Shown: one piece after another, positions 12,601 through 24,428 of the stretch | Position numbering within the stretch: position 1 is the first letter of the stretch | Layout of the letters: each line of letters begins with the position of its first letter | From: Erythrocercus mccallii | Lineage: Eukaryota; Chordata; Aves; Passeriformes; Dicruridae | Assembly: GCA_013397435.1 (NCBI GenBank) | Contig: VZRG01000451.1 | Coordinates: 310,001 to 374,000 of the forward strand | DNA: 64,000 nt | Direction: 5' to 3' | Notes under the pieces: generated by a model | Told to the model about the DNA's origin: nothing | Seen by the model: the letters and a program-made list of their open reading frames with translations, nothing else | Database searches by the model: none | Program-made: the position numbers and the translations under genes

Positions 12601-13840
12601 CCAAATCAGCCTGCTGTTTTAACTTTATAGTGGTCAAATATCCCACTTGAAACCCAAAGTAAAATGACACAGACATAGAAAAGGGAACATCCAAAACACC
12701 TGTCTCATTTTGACTGAGACTTCTTTTGTTTAAATTGCAAATTCAGGCCCTTCGTAAAGCATCATAAGGCTGACCACAGTCAGATCTGCTTTTAACAATG
12801 GAATTTGCAGAAAAAGTTTCTGCATGTATGTTGCAAATGGTATGTTTGTAAGTTCTTGTGTCAGAAGTAAATAAGTCTATTAGGAGTCATTGTGAGAGCT
12901 CTGAAAATGTTTTGCCAAGGACAAATTAGAATACAAAACTAGACCAGTTACCTTTCAGGAGGGTGGATTTTAGATGAGGAAGGGATTGTGCTGTTGACAT
13001 AAATGTACTAAAGGCAGTCATGAACTTCCCCCTCCTAAGTGAAGTGTAGAATGCCTAAAAGGTTCTGAGAAGATTTAGATTTACATAGTCCCTCCCATTC
13101 ACAGCTCATTTAACTGATTTTCACTTGCATAGGAAAATTTGCAGATTGATACCACTGAACACTTCGAACCACATGAAATGGGAAACCTTTGTTGAAAGCA
13201 ACCTAAACTTTCTGTATTGTCGTGTAGATCCTGTAGGAAAGAGGAGATCTATGACAATAAGACTATTAATAAAATTACTTGGACAGAAATTTGAGTATAA
13301 ATTCACCTGCCACAACCAGAAGTAAGGCTAATTAAAAGAAGATATTCTAATTTAGTAGGTTTGACATGCACAGATTTGTTAAGAATTCAAGAGATGATAA
13401 AAATGGCTGTTTTGATTCAGATAAGGACTCACATAGTCCAGCTCTTCCACCAACAGTGGTGGTTAAATATGTACTTTAAAAAAATAGAACAACTATACAA
13501 ATGCTTTACACATTATACAGTTTTGGCTTTGGCTACAGGAATCAGGACTTCAGAAAGAAAAAACCAAAAATCCAACCAATGGCTTATAGGACTAAAAACA
13601 AGGAAAAGAAAGATTTGAAGGATGATAAAACCTCCAAAATAATAAAGGAATGGTAAGACTCAAAAGGCAGAAGTGATAATCACTATTTTTTTTGTATTTA
13701 GAGAGATGAGTTTTATAAACTCATAAAAAAAGAAGATGATAAAGATCTTTCTAGCATTGTCCTCAAGAACTGTGAAAAACATCATAGCAAAGTTGATCAG
13801 CATTTGAACAATCTACCAAGAGAAGCAATGTGGAGACCTT
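9636..13840. other. AT-rich non-coding DNA, no gene
   Basis: Apart from the G/T-rich tract at 10580-10702, I see no repeat family and no convincing gene. Frames are under 100 codons and unrelated to known proteins. Confidence 0.55.
10580..10702 (+). repeat. G/T-rich tract, degenerate (GGTTTT)n
   Basis: About 120 bp of the plus strand consists almost entirely of G and T, with only two C residues (in a GCTCTGG interruption near 10665) and a few A residues. Units resembling GGTTTT and TTTTGG recur many times. Strand asymmetry this strong marks it as a degraded hexanucleotide-like satellite or slippage tract. Repeated GG and GGG runs give it a possible two-tetrad quadruplex-forming character on the plus strand. 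Confidence 0.85.
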
Positions 13841-13930
13841 CTCAGAATTATAAAGATGCTTAGGTTGGAAAAGAAATCTAATATCATCAAGTTCAATGTT
13901 AACTTACACTGCCAAATCCAGCACTGAAAC
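13841..13930 (-). mobile_element. CR1 LINE 3'-end relic
   Basis: TTAGGTTGGAAAAGAAATC, followed by an ATCATCAAGTTCAA-like block and ACACTGCCAAATCCA, matches the reverse-complement 3' terminus of an older CR1 subfamily. The terminal short-repeat part at the left (about 13841-13860) is eroded. Only about 90 bp survive, so this is a strongly 5'-truncated, diverged copy. Confidence 0.75.
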
Positions 13931-16713
13931 TGTCAATTTTGAAATAATAATTTTAAAATAATTTCTTTCTATATACATGTAATTTTTGGGCTCATACTTT
14001 TGAGCAGAGCATTCTTCCTTCCAGAATTTATTAGAATAAGGACTGTCTGATATCTTATGCTTGGGTATAATGTCTATAACTTCCAGCTTCCTCTGTCCCA
14101 AAGCCTACTTCTTGGAAGTAGATATTACCCTTTATCACACTGTATTTAAATCCTTATCTCTCTGCCAAGTTGCAGATATTTCTACTGTGTGGAAGTGGAG
14201 AACAGGAAGCATATAAAGGTTTTTGATGATCCAGTCACTAGGCTGGCAACTGCAGCAGAAATAGAGCCTGCCTTGATAAGCCCTCCATAGGCATCTTTCC
14301 TGGCAGATAGTTCTGGGAGTGTGCTAAAAAGTTCACACAGCCTGGCTGTAACACAGAGGATGCAGGTAATGAGCATGCCCTGCTAGAGAGAGGTCTGTAA
14401 GCTGGTTACCAGCAAGGTACTGAGCACTGAGATTCCATAAAGGAAAGCATTTGGTTTTCTAATGGGAACTTTTCACAGAGTGTTGTTGTGAGTATTGTGT
14501 GTCAAAATATGACTGCAAGAACTGTGATTCCAGCCACACTGAACTCATAGCAAAATTCCATTAGATATTTGTAATATTTCAAGGGACATTTGCCCCTGAA
14601 CTCACATCACACATTGATCTATTAAATGACATACAAGTAAAAAATAGGTCATACTCCTATAGTCAGCTGTTATCATGTATCTAAAACCTATTAAAAAATC
14701 AGTGTACATACAATATAAGAGTTTGAAAAATTCATATCTGTAAAAGAAAAATATATCTGGAGTAATGTGCAATCTATATGCATGTCAAATCAGTAAGATA
14801 TTTGAGCCTCTGTGAATGTGAACACATATGCCATTCCTTTTCCTCTTGACCCTGGGATCCTGCAGTGAAGAGGACATAGTCTCTAGTTGAGCATGTCGGC
14901 TAAAGAAACCCAATTGTCCAAGTTAATTTCAGATGACAATGCTTCAGAAATGCATAAAATTCCTTGGTTTGGAGACATGTTAGGGGGAGGACAGTGGGGT
15001 TTTTTTTTGAATACAGTGATGCGGAAAGAGGCCTCTCTTGCCCTCACCTTTTCCAGGCTGGCTTTCTATTGTCACTGCAAGTATGTGAATTTTCTGGACT
15101 GTCCCATGTTATTTAAGTTTGGTTTCAGAAACCATGGCAAAAAAGAGGAGTTCCCCAAAATAAAGATGATCACATCTTCACATCCTTACCAATATAACTT
15201 TAAGGAGAGAGGGTTTTGGTTTGTTTGAGAATAGAAATTATAATGTTATAAATCTGTCCTGCATTTTACTCATTGTACCAAGTTTCTTGTTTTTGGCCAC
15301 TTTAGGTGATAATCAAAGGCAGTCTGCAGAAAGCAGACCACATGAAGACTATAAGCAGACTTTATTCAGCTAGAAAAATTCACTTCTTGGATATAGTTTT
15401 GGGGACTCGGTGACAAATTAGGTTATTTATTCCTATAGTGTCATTTACTCAATTATATTCTTTATATCTCTCTCATCATATCACTGATGTACATATGTAG
15501 AAGACATTTTACAAAGGCAGAGTACATTTTCAAGCGCCCGACTGACCATATGCACACAGACTGCATGTGATGCACAAGTATTAATACTGCTTTTCTGTGT
15601 GAGTATAATTAATCCATTATGAGCGGGAAATGCAACATGTGCTGTATATGTACAGAATTGTTGTGTCATACTTCTGCACTGATCTATTGGTTTTGGAAAC
15701 CACTGGGTCCACTGAGCAATCACAATGCATTTTTTCCTCAGAATGCACAATAAATATGGTGGCCTTGGGAAAATGCAGGCTTACCACTAACAACCTAATT
15801 TTCTGAAAGACAGTTACTATTTGAGGTATATTTTTTGTTTTCAAAACCTGTAAAGACTTTGATAATGGCACCCAAAGCCTGCAGCTCAACCCAATGCAAT
15901 TGTTAGAGACAGAAACAGTTCACTAGGTGGGTCTTGCCAGAGAACAAGAGCAAAAATCTCTATTAGCAAAAATCTCTAACATCTCTATTGTCTTGGACTT
16001 TATTTCTGAGCTGTGGGACCATGGAGTTAGGACAGATAATAAAATTTACAGCTCTGTAAATCTCCAGTCCTTCTATAATAGTTCTGACATCACTAGGAAG
16101 CCGTTCCTTCCCTTCAAGATGGAATGGTCACATCATTCTGCAGTAGGCCCCCTAAACGCTCCAGAAAGGGTTTTGTACCTACAAGAATATGGAAGCATTT
16201 GATATCTGTCACATTTATCTAATAACTTGTCCTTGAGGTCCCTGTTGAATGTTCTCAGTAATACCCATCAGACGTTAAGATCTCTTTCTGAGGAAGCCAC
16301 TGCATGTGTTTGACTTGCATAAGAGGACAAGAAAAGAAGGAAGAAGTGCAATATAGAACATTAAAACATTAGGATGAGTTCCCACATAACACACTGCAGG
16401 AGAAGTCCTACAAGATATTCTCTGCATAGGCTAGAAAGGTTGAGCAGTTCACCACAAATCTTTGCATCTCATACAAATACCAACAAAACGTGTTTGACAT
16501 ATTTTGGCAAACTAGCACTGACAGTGGAGGCAGGTTTACTTGGTGTATTACGTCTGAAAGTTTGAATAGCTCATGTGGACAGAGAGAACCAGTCAGTCCA
16601 GGCTGTGGATCTCTATTCAAGGGCATGTGGCTAAATTTTTATAGACTGTGATATATAAGAATTTAGACTAGAGCACCAAATTGCTAGTTCTGAAATTGAA
16701 TCTAGCTGTATGT
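13931..16713. other. AT-rich non-coding DNA, no gene
   Basis: No gene or assigned repeat. A T-rich run at 15000-15009 and a frame of 113 codons at 14887-15228 are the only notable points. That frame matches no family I know and is compatible with chance. Confidence 0.5.
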
Positions 16714-16974
16714 GGGAATGGCCTGAAGCTGTGTCAGAGGGAGGTTTAGGTTGGATATTAAAAAGAGGTTCTTCACTCAGAGGGTGGTTGGGCACTGGCA
16801 CAAGGTCCCCAGGGGAGAGGTCACAGCACCAAGCCTGACAGAGCTCAAGAAACATTTGGACAATGCTCTCAGGCACAGGGTGTGACTCTTGGGGGTGGTT
16901 CTGAGCAGGGCCAGGAAGTGGACTCAATGATCCTTGTGGGTAAATTCCAAGTCAGGATATTCTGTCATTCTGTA
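16714..16974 (+). mobile_element. CR1 LINE 3' fragment, plus strand
   Basis: GGAATGGCCTGAAGCTGTGTC, then the AGGTTTAGGTTGGATATTA block, TTCTTCACTCAGAGGGTGGT and an ACTCAATGATCCTTGTGGGT block, give the sense-strand CR1 3' region. It ends in the short terminal repeats ATTCTGTCATTCTGT at 16960-16974. The element is 5' truncated at about 16714. It is the same subfamily as the copy at 22085-22430, with which it shares the phrase AAGCCTGACAGAGCTCAAGA. Confidence 0.92.
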
Positions 16975-17320
16975 ATTGAGGTACATAAACCAAAATCCTG
17001 AGGGATTTCTCTGGTGGCTACATATTTGGAATTTTCCTCTGGTTGAGCATCAGCCTCAATGCTGGTAGGATCAACTAAGGAATTGCTCTGTGATAAATGA
17101 CAAAATTACTTTGAGCACCTTGGCAATAAAATTGTTGAATATTTTACACTTTTCATCAGACAACAATTTAGCTTTTCTCTGTTTTCATCTCATCTCTTCT
17201 TTCAGAGCAAAACCACACACTTTTGTTTCTTCCATGCCAAACATTTTAAACCCCCCGAAGTTCTCAGCAACGTAGAGATTATTTTGACTCCTGGATTCAG
17301 TTTTGTATAAGAACTATAAC

Positions 17321-17760
17321 TGTCACAATAGGACATGAAGTAAAGATGATAAACTCCAGTCTGAAGGCAGAAGAGAATCAGAAGTCTTTATTTACAATTC
17401 ATTGTCTTTTTATAACATTCTGTGCTAAAAGGCACATTATTGGTCCATAGGATTGACACCTCTCTCCATCGGTTAAGTAATCAGTTAACAGAAATAGCAA
17501 AACAACACCTTGGAGAGGGATTGCTATGGGAAAAAAATATTGTTTACACTAATTGTTTTGAAACAAGGAAAACTGTTGAAAAGTTTCCCTTGGAAAGTGA
17601 TAGCAATTCTCAGGCTCAGAAATATCAGGCCCACACTACAACTTTTGGTCTCGTGTGTTGTGCAATCTTTTCTCCATTTGTGGAAGAATCCACTGGATAC
17701 AGATTCAACACAGTATCTTTTTCTGACAAAATAAGAAGTAATTGTTCTTGGCAGAGCATA
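17321..17760 (-). mobile_element. Endogenous retrovirus LTR fragment, minus strand (ends approximate)
   Basis: Read on the minus strand this has compact LTR promoter architecture: TATAAAAAG (complement of 17406-17414) followed about 20 bp downstream by AATAAA (complement of 17387-17392) and a U5-like stretch. The left edge may be TGTCACAATAGG at 17321, which would be the 3' terminus of the LTR. I could not find a matching target-site duplication, so the right edge is a guess and the copy may be truncated. Open frames on the plus strand here (17422-17802 and 17510-17734) run antisense through the LTR and are not genes. I recall similar sequence in passerine LTRs but cannot name the family. Confidence 0.55.
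17387..17414 (-). promoter_or_regulatory. LTR TATA box and polyadenylation signal
   Basis: The minus strand carries TATAAAAAG at 17414-17406 and AATAAA at 17392-17387. The polyadenylation signal lies where transcription would start, as in LTRs with a very short R region. There is no evidence that it is active now. Confidence 0.5.
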
Positions 17761-17779
17761 TGTGCATGCTTACAAAATT

Positions 17780-17803
17780 ACTACCAGTCAAATGACTGGT
17801 AGT
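17780..17803. repeat. Perfect 11-bp inverted repeat, 2-nt loop
   Basis: ACTACCAGTCA and TGACTGGTAGT are separated by AA, giving a perfect hairpin or cruciform-capable repeat. It lies close to the uncertain right end of the LTR fragment at 17321 and may mark a rearrangement edge. Confidence 0.9.
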
Positions 17804-20800
17804 TATGATTGTTTTTATTCTCCATGTAGCTGTCTGCAGAAGAAAATAGATATCTTCACTATTGTTTACATAATGATAAAAAAGTTATTATATGAAGCTG
17901 TGATCAAGATGATTCACATGGAGCTGCTGGGCAAAATTGCCATCTTCAGCTGAACTCTAAGGACATCGGCTAGTAAAACTGCCTCTGGTCTATTTGGCTT
18001 ATCATGTCAGGCAGCAAACTCCAGAAGTTCAGGACTTGCTTCAAAAGAGGATCAGTATTTTAGGCAGTTGGAGGGACATGCACAACAGAATGGGTTAAGC
18101 TTTCCTGTTATCGCCCACTTGGAATTGCATGGAAGACAAAAAATAATTTGTTCTCTTCTTCAGTGTCTGAATTTTACAGAAGTTTTAGATACTTCTTTAT
18201 GGAATTAGGCTTTAAATGGTGATAATTTAGTTAAAATGGCAGATTTATGTTGAAACATAGTAAATGGAGTAAGACATTTTGTAAGGTTTCAGCAATCAAT
18301 AGTCACATGATGAGACTGAGAATCCACTTAAACAATAGTGTTAAGGGCATAGTGAGAGTTGTCTAACTGAGATTAGTGGAATTAATTGGGGTTTTTAAGT
18401 GAAGAACTGGTGAGGAGTCTGACAGAGAGCTTGTTAAAATTCAAGGTGATAATTTAATGTGTTTTGAATAAGTCTTTAAATGCTTTGCTAAACAGGAGGA
18501 CTCCATACCTTATACCTGGTTCCCAACTCAGGAATAACTACTTGCTACAATTGAATTCTTATCTTTCATAAAGCTCCATCATTGGTAACTCACTCATTAT
18601 TGAAATTCTATAGCAATTTTTGCGGCATCTTGTTCATGCTATGAAAAATGTTCATCTATCTTTGGGTTTTCTTGTCGCATCTGCAGCCCAACGCACTTTA
18701 TTGAGAAGTAAGTCTTGCCAAAAGCATGTCTGTACATGAAAAATTGCTTCCATAAAGTCTGAAATAATTACCAGCTGTGTCTTCTGAAATTCGTACAGCC
18801 TACTATTCATCATTATTGAAGTTGGACTTTGGATTCTTGTACCTAGTGGGTTTTTTTTACTAAACTTACCTATTTTTCCAAGTCTTAAAACTTTTGCAAG
18901 TCATTGGATTCTGTGAATATGATGAAAGTCAAATGGCCTTTTTGAAGTGAATTTAATTTATTTGAGTTTCCTAATCAAAAACTACTGGTCTGGATACATA
19001 CTTGTGACATACAAATTCATTTAAACTTTTCATATCCTCAAGTTACAGAACACAGTAGGGAACATTCTCCAATTTTCAACAGAAAACTGCTAATATAACA
19101 TTCTTATTTTTCATATGTATTTAAAGCTATGCAGATTGCCTGTGAAATTAAGCAACTAGCGTGTTTAATTTATTCATTTCAATGTGCATTCAGTGTTAAA
19201 TACATACAATTCTTGTACACCTTACTAAATTATGAGGACAAAAATTTCTCAGCCATTCATGTTAGGGAAGCTCCTTGCAGTTTTTGATCATCAGATACTA
19301 CCTTCCCAGATAACATGCACTTCCAGTCTTTTAAAGGCACATTTGCTCTGAGTCATTGTACAGTGATTTATAGCCATAAATATATATATATAAACCTCCC
19401 CCAGATAATAAGAAGAAAAGAAATGTGGAAATAATCAAAAGCTTTACGTTAGGAAATATAGTAAATTGATAAGGGAAGCCATAGGGCTCACGCTGGAAGG
19501 GTTTCCAAGAGTGAGAGGATGGAGATGAGAGTTGAAAGGGTCATAAAAGCTGGAGCAAAGTGCAGCAGTTTATTAGAACAGATAAGGGACACTGACTATA
19601 GGAAGAAAAAAATCTCTCTGCTGCGGAGAGTTCTTAAAAGCAGAGATTTCACTGCTGCTGATTAATCTTTAATTTTTAGAAAACAGAAGTCTGTCTAGGT
19701 TTGCCATTTTGATTGCAATAGTTTCTCATATTTGATATAAATTTTAAGCTTAAGAGTCTTTAATTTGATCTAGCCCTCCGTCCACTGCTCCAGAGGGGAG
19801 TCACAGGACTCTGACACAACTCAGATGTGCAGATACGAAAGGCAGAGTTTATCCAGAAGTTTTATAAAGGCTTGAAAGAGGTTCCAAGGGGAACTGAAAA
19901 TAGTTGAGAAAATGCTACATGAAGAAAACATTTCATGTCAAAAATCTTAAATTATTAATTTTGGGAATTGGAATTTTATGTCATCCATGAATTTACAGGG
20001 ACAATGATAGGTGGATCACAATCATCATTATGTAATAAAAATGGCAAGTATTGTAAAAGAGACACAGATTACTCATCATTTTAAGGGGGTGACACAAATT
20101 GCATTGAATTTACTCCTCTTCTGATGTTTTTCTAAAGACAATAGGTAAGGAACTGCATTTATTAACCTCCAATGTTTTTTTTGGAGCCAAGCAATTATGG
20201 GTATATAAAGTCCATGTCAGCTACTAACAGATACAGTATAAAAATCAGAGGTATTACCTTATCTCATAACTAATTTTGGAGTATTGTAAGACAAGAGCAT
20301 GCTCATTTTTGCATTCTTTTCCTTATGCCACATTCCTTTACCTTGTCTTATCATCTGCCTTTTCTTTTAAAATCTTGACAAGAAACCAGTTGCTGAATTA
20401 CATGGGAGTATTTCCCTACCCCAAAACATTATTATAACTGTGTATGCATTAAAAGTAGGGAAGACATTGCAGTGTGCTTGAGGTATGGATACAAGCAAAG
20501 ATCTAAGATGAAAAGTTTTTAGTATGGATATGAATGTCTGAGATAAGTTTGTCTAGTTAAAAATAACCAAAGACCTAATTAAAGAGGGATGTTTGCAACA
20601 GATGTTTGCATTTCAGATACCAGCTGGGGATGGTATGAAAATAGGTGGTCCAAGCTTTTCTTGATTTCAAGTGAAACACTGCTACCTTTTCAGTCAACCT
20701 TTTCCATTTTTTCCCTGGTTCCCTTTTTTATAAAATTTTCTTCTTTATATGAAATCAGCCAGATATTTCTGTCTATTCTTTTGAAAACTAAAAATTCAGA

Positions 20801-22084
20801 TGATTTTGTTGAAAAATCCTCCTCTCTTCATCTTGCAGAAAGTGATACTAACAGACGTTTGGTTTGATTTGCCTAAAAAGTTACAAAGATTTCCCACAGA
20901 CATTTGGAATAAAATAATTTTACAATGAAAGCTGCCATAACAGAAATATTTCAACCACTTCTGTAATATAAGAGAGAATATAATATAAACATAATATAAA
21001 TAGAAATAATTTTCAGGTATAAGACTAAACCAATGCAAGACCTAAAAGTGTAGGTGTGTAGGAGATGCAGATGGCTGTAAAACCTTATACTTGTTCCCTG
21101 CTGCAAGAGAAATTCCTTAAGTCTTTGATTTTATTCAGCAGCAGAACTGTAGGAAGGAATCATTACCATAAAATTGGCAAGCTTTTTCTCAGCTGTATGA
21201 CAAAGAATACAAGGGATGTTCCACACCTGTAATTTTCAGTCATATGATGTTTAATTGTTTTGTCTTCCAGAAAAAAAAAAGAGTTTTCAAATGTACTTAG
21301 TTCAGGCTGCTATGCAGGCTTTTATAGTAAATCCTTCAAATTTTCTGCACCGACCCAGGTCAGTGGTCTGCTCTTTGAAGCTGAGGTTTTCTTCAATGCA
21401 GGCATTCAAAAGAATTGTTCATATAGAGATGTCTGTTTTAGAGAAAGCAGGATGCACTGTTACTAGATATATGCTTTATTGCAGCACAGATCTAACCAAA
21501 GGTATGCCACCTATTTTTAAGCACAATGGAGGAGAAGTTCCAGCAGATCTTGAAATTCCTTCAAGGGAACTTTTACCCTCAACACTAACTTTGATTTGGC
21601 ATTGATTTAATCTAGACGATAGTTTAAATGTATTTGAATATTAAGATGCTGCTGTATCTCTGTATGATGGTCTGTTTAACTGGGTGAATAAGAAAACATC
21701 CAGAAAAACCATCATATTTTGTGGCAGGAAAATTTAAGGAATTATGAGCCTTGGCTTATTTCCCTTTGCTCTAGTGAGTAGAAGCAGGCATGTGCAAGCC
21801 TCATACTCCATGGGTCTCGGCCTGAAAAGACGTGAGGTTAATGAACTCTGGGAAGTGTGGCAACAAGTGAATACTGGTCTGGTTTTGCTGATTCTGAGGG
21901 GGCTGAGGGAAAAAATCTCTGGCAGAGAAGTAGTAAATACCACCCTGGAGTATCTTATTCTGTTACCATGTGTCATCATGTGGTGGTTGAAATGTTTGAG
22001 CAGCTTTAGCTGCGAAAGAAAATACCTAAAAATCACAGTAAATAAACTGTCAGTTAGAAGAAGCAGCCGAGGACACTTGGCTCA
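17804..22084. other. AT-rich non-coding DNA, no gene
   Basis: No coding region or assigned transposon. There is a short TA repeat at 19380-19392. The parts around 19560-19660 and 19790-19870 look faintly like degraded LTR sequence (a minus-strand polyadenylation-like motif), but too weakly to call. Frames of up to 121 codons at 21.2-22.1 kb show no family resemblance. Confidence 0.5.
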
Positions 22085-22430
22085 AAGAAGCCAAAGAAGA
22101 AGAGACTGAGGAGAGACATCACAGCAGCCTCAGCTTCCTCAGGAGGGGAAGTGGAGGGGCAGGCTCTCATCTCTTCTCAGATGCCAGTGACAGAACTTGT
22201 TGGAATGGCCTGAAGCTGTGTCAGAGGAGGTTTAGGTTGGACACTAAGACAAGGTTCTCCACCCAGAGGGTGGTTGGTCACTAGAACAGGCTCCTTATGA
22301 CAGTGGTTACAGTACCAAGCCTGACAGAGCTCAAGAAGCATTCGGAAATGCTCTAAGGCACATGGTGTGATTTTTGGGTGTGGCTCTGCATGGGGTCAGG
22401 AGTTAACTCTATTTGCTGTAGGGGCAGGAC
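22085..22430 (+). mobile_element. CR1 LINE 3' fragment, plus strand
   Basis: AGACTGAGGAGAGACATCAC leads into CAGCTTCCTCAGGAGGGGA and CTCATCTCTTCTCAGATG, then GGAATGGCCTGAAGCTGTGTC and the GGTTTAGGTTGGACACTA block. This order is that of the CR1 3' region in sense orientation. It is about 100 bp longer at the 5' side than the related copy at 16714 but lacks a clear terminal ATTCT-type repeat. The LTR at about 22459 starts just to its right, so the 3' tip may have been lost or disrupted. Confidence 0.9.
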
Positions 22431-22458
22431 TCAGGTTCTGAAAATACTCCTTTGTAAC

Positions 22459-23180
22459 TTTGCCAATTGTTCATATAGAACAATTCCCTGGTTTGGAAAC
22501 ACAGGTATCTGCTAAGGAAGGAAGGAACCCCCCCTTGAAACAGAGAATGTAAACCCCCTCCCTCCAAATTACTCTAATTTTGAAATTAGGGCCTCTCAGG
22601 CAAAGATATGGGAATAGGAATGACAGTTCTTTACTAGGAAAATTAAAACAAAAATGTAGCCAAACAGTCAAACAAAGAGAAGACAGAGTCTGAATACAAT
22701 CTGACACCCTGTTGGTCAGGGTAGCAGTCCAATCAAGTCCTCCTGGAGTAACAAATGTGGTTCTGTTGGAGTAACGATCCTGTAGAAGGGTGTAGTTTTC
22801 CTGTGAAGGTCCAGTGGTGGTGAGATGGGTCCAGTCCTCCTCTGAGAATCCAGAGGAAACAGGCTTCTTTGATGTTCTGACTCTCAGATTTTTATCCAGG
22901 TAGGAATGCTTGGGTCCTCCCCTCGGGTGGAGCATCTCAGAATGGGATGATGTAATTGTATCAGTCATGCAGTGAGACAATGGCTCAGAAGATATTCCAC
23001 TGAAGTGAGGATGAGTCATGGAAGAGATAAAGAACACTGCCCTAGTTGGTTTTAAAGCTGGCCCATTAACAGAAAATTCCCCCTGGAGTTATGAGGGATG
23101 GGTCCTGGAAGAGATAAGAACACTGCCCCACCTGGTTTTAACAGATGGTAATAAAAATATACTTTTGGTTACATCTTCCA
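22459..23180 (-). mobile_element. Endogenous retrovirus LTR, minus strand
   Basis: About 720 bp with the composition and motif order of a passerine LTR that I recall: a minus-strand AGTAAA polyadenylation variant (complement of about 22631-22637), then a block containing CACCCTGTTGGTCAGGGT and GTGGTTCTGTTGGAGTAAC. The heptamer TTGTAAC occurs on both sides (22452-22458 and 23181-23187) and is a candidate target-site duplication. However, the element then starts TTTGCC rather than TG, so exact ends are uncertain. The minus-strand frame of 188 codons at 22471-23037 lies wholly inside it and is not a gene. The right third carries an internal tandem duplication, described separately. Confidence 0.7.
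22973..23147. repeat. About 85-87-bp tandem duplication inside the LTR
   Basis: The block GGAAGAGATAA, then GAACACTGCCC and TGGTTTTAA, occurs at 23020-23057 and again from 23107. The upstream parts also align (CAGAAGATATTCC at 22986 against CAGAAAATTCC at 23070). The copies differ by scattered substitutions and small indels, so the duplication is old, possibly present in the master element. Confidence 0.8.
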
Positions 23181-24403
23181 TTGTAACCTGACTCACCAAT
23201 CTAAGCTGGAAGGAAACATGTTAAATATATGCTACATAATAAGTAAAGATTTGCTTTTTTTTTTGTTTTGTTTGTTTTGTCTTTTTTTTTGTTTCTTGCT
23301 AAAATAAAAATTACGAGTCTTTAAAAAAATTTGCAATGCTATTAGGTCAGCTTTTCAATGCAAAACTCACAATAGTTGGGGTCTTGACATCAAACCCCTT
23401 CCTTTTACTATATTTACAACGCTTCAAACTTCATTTTCTTTCTTTTTTCCTTTAGAAATGCCAGTGTGTTCCGCAGAATAATTTTTCAAAAAATGAGTTA
23501 TTCCAGGAGAACTGATAATGATGAAATAGTGTTGAGATCTACCACTTGTCACTAATTACTTGCAGCATGATTTTGTTGAAGCTAAGGGGCACTATGAATG
23601 TCATAAAACTGAGCCAGGCAACTCAGTGTCAAGATTTCTGCATCTTAATTAAACTTTATTTGATCACTATGGAAACTCCCCATCATACAGCAATAACCAG
23701 ACAAGGTGAGATTTCATTATGAGCATTCTTAAAAGAAGTGCCAACTAATGACATTTCTACACTAGAAGACATTCTTAGAGAAGCTATTTCTTTGCCGAAA
23801 ATATCCGGTGCCTGCCTACTCACACTGAACATGAAGACAGGAATTGAAGTTTATTTACTTGAGATTAGTCAAAATTTCCTCAAAGGGAATGTCCTATCAT
23901 CAGGTTACAGACATTGGTGGGATTGGGTGTGAGGAGCTAAAAATTAAGCTTCAGAAATATGTAAAGTCAAAGGTAAAGAGAAAAGGAGCACAAAAATCCA
24001 GTGGCTTTAGAACAGCTTATGGTTGATGTATTTCTAAACCTATTTAATAAAAAATATGGCAACAGTCCCAGGAACAGATGCTAGGATCTAAGGATAAACA
24101 CCAATTGCAAAAATCTGGAATCAGATACTTCCAAATGATTGACTTGGTACACATTTTTGTACTGAAAGTGACTATTGATTGGATAGTCTAGAGAGGCAGT
24201 ATATTTTCTGTCTCTTGATATCTGCATATGAATGCTTTTTACCTTTTGGAAAAATACTTTAGCTGAGTACACCTAACATCTTGTCAAACAGAAACTACAG
24301 TTGTATCTGGAAGTAATTAAAAAAAATCCAGTCTAGCAGTCCATTCTTGTTTTTAATTTTAGGAATCCAGCATCTTCCTTGTGTTCTCCCTACAGGAATA
24401 CAG

Positions 24404-24428
24404 TTTCAGTACAGTTTCTGTACTGAAA
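24404..24428. repeat. Perfect 11-bp inverted repeat, 3-nt loop
   Basis: TTTCAGTACAG and CTGTACTGAAA flank TTT, giving a perfect stem of eleven base pairs. No T-run or other context suggests a transcription terminator, and this is a eukaryotic context. Confidence 0.9.

Noticed and set aside
19560..19870. Possible degraded LTR pieces (CAGTTTATTAGAACAG and AGAGTTTATCCAGAAG words)
   Set aside because: Only isolated motifs resembling LTR polyadenylation regions; no ends, no target duplication and no continuous similarity I can defend.
22471..23037. 188-codon minus-strand open frame
   Set aside because: It lies wholly inside an LTR and resembles no retroviral or cellular protein.
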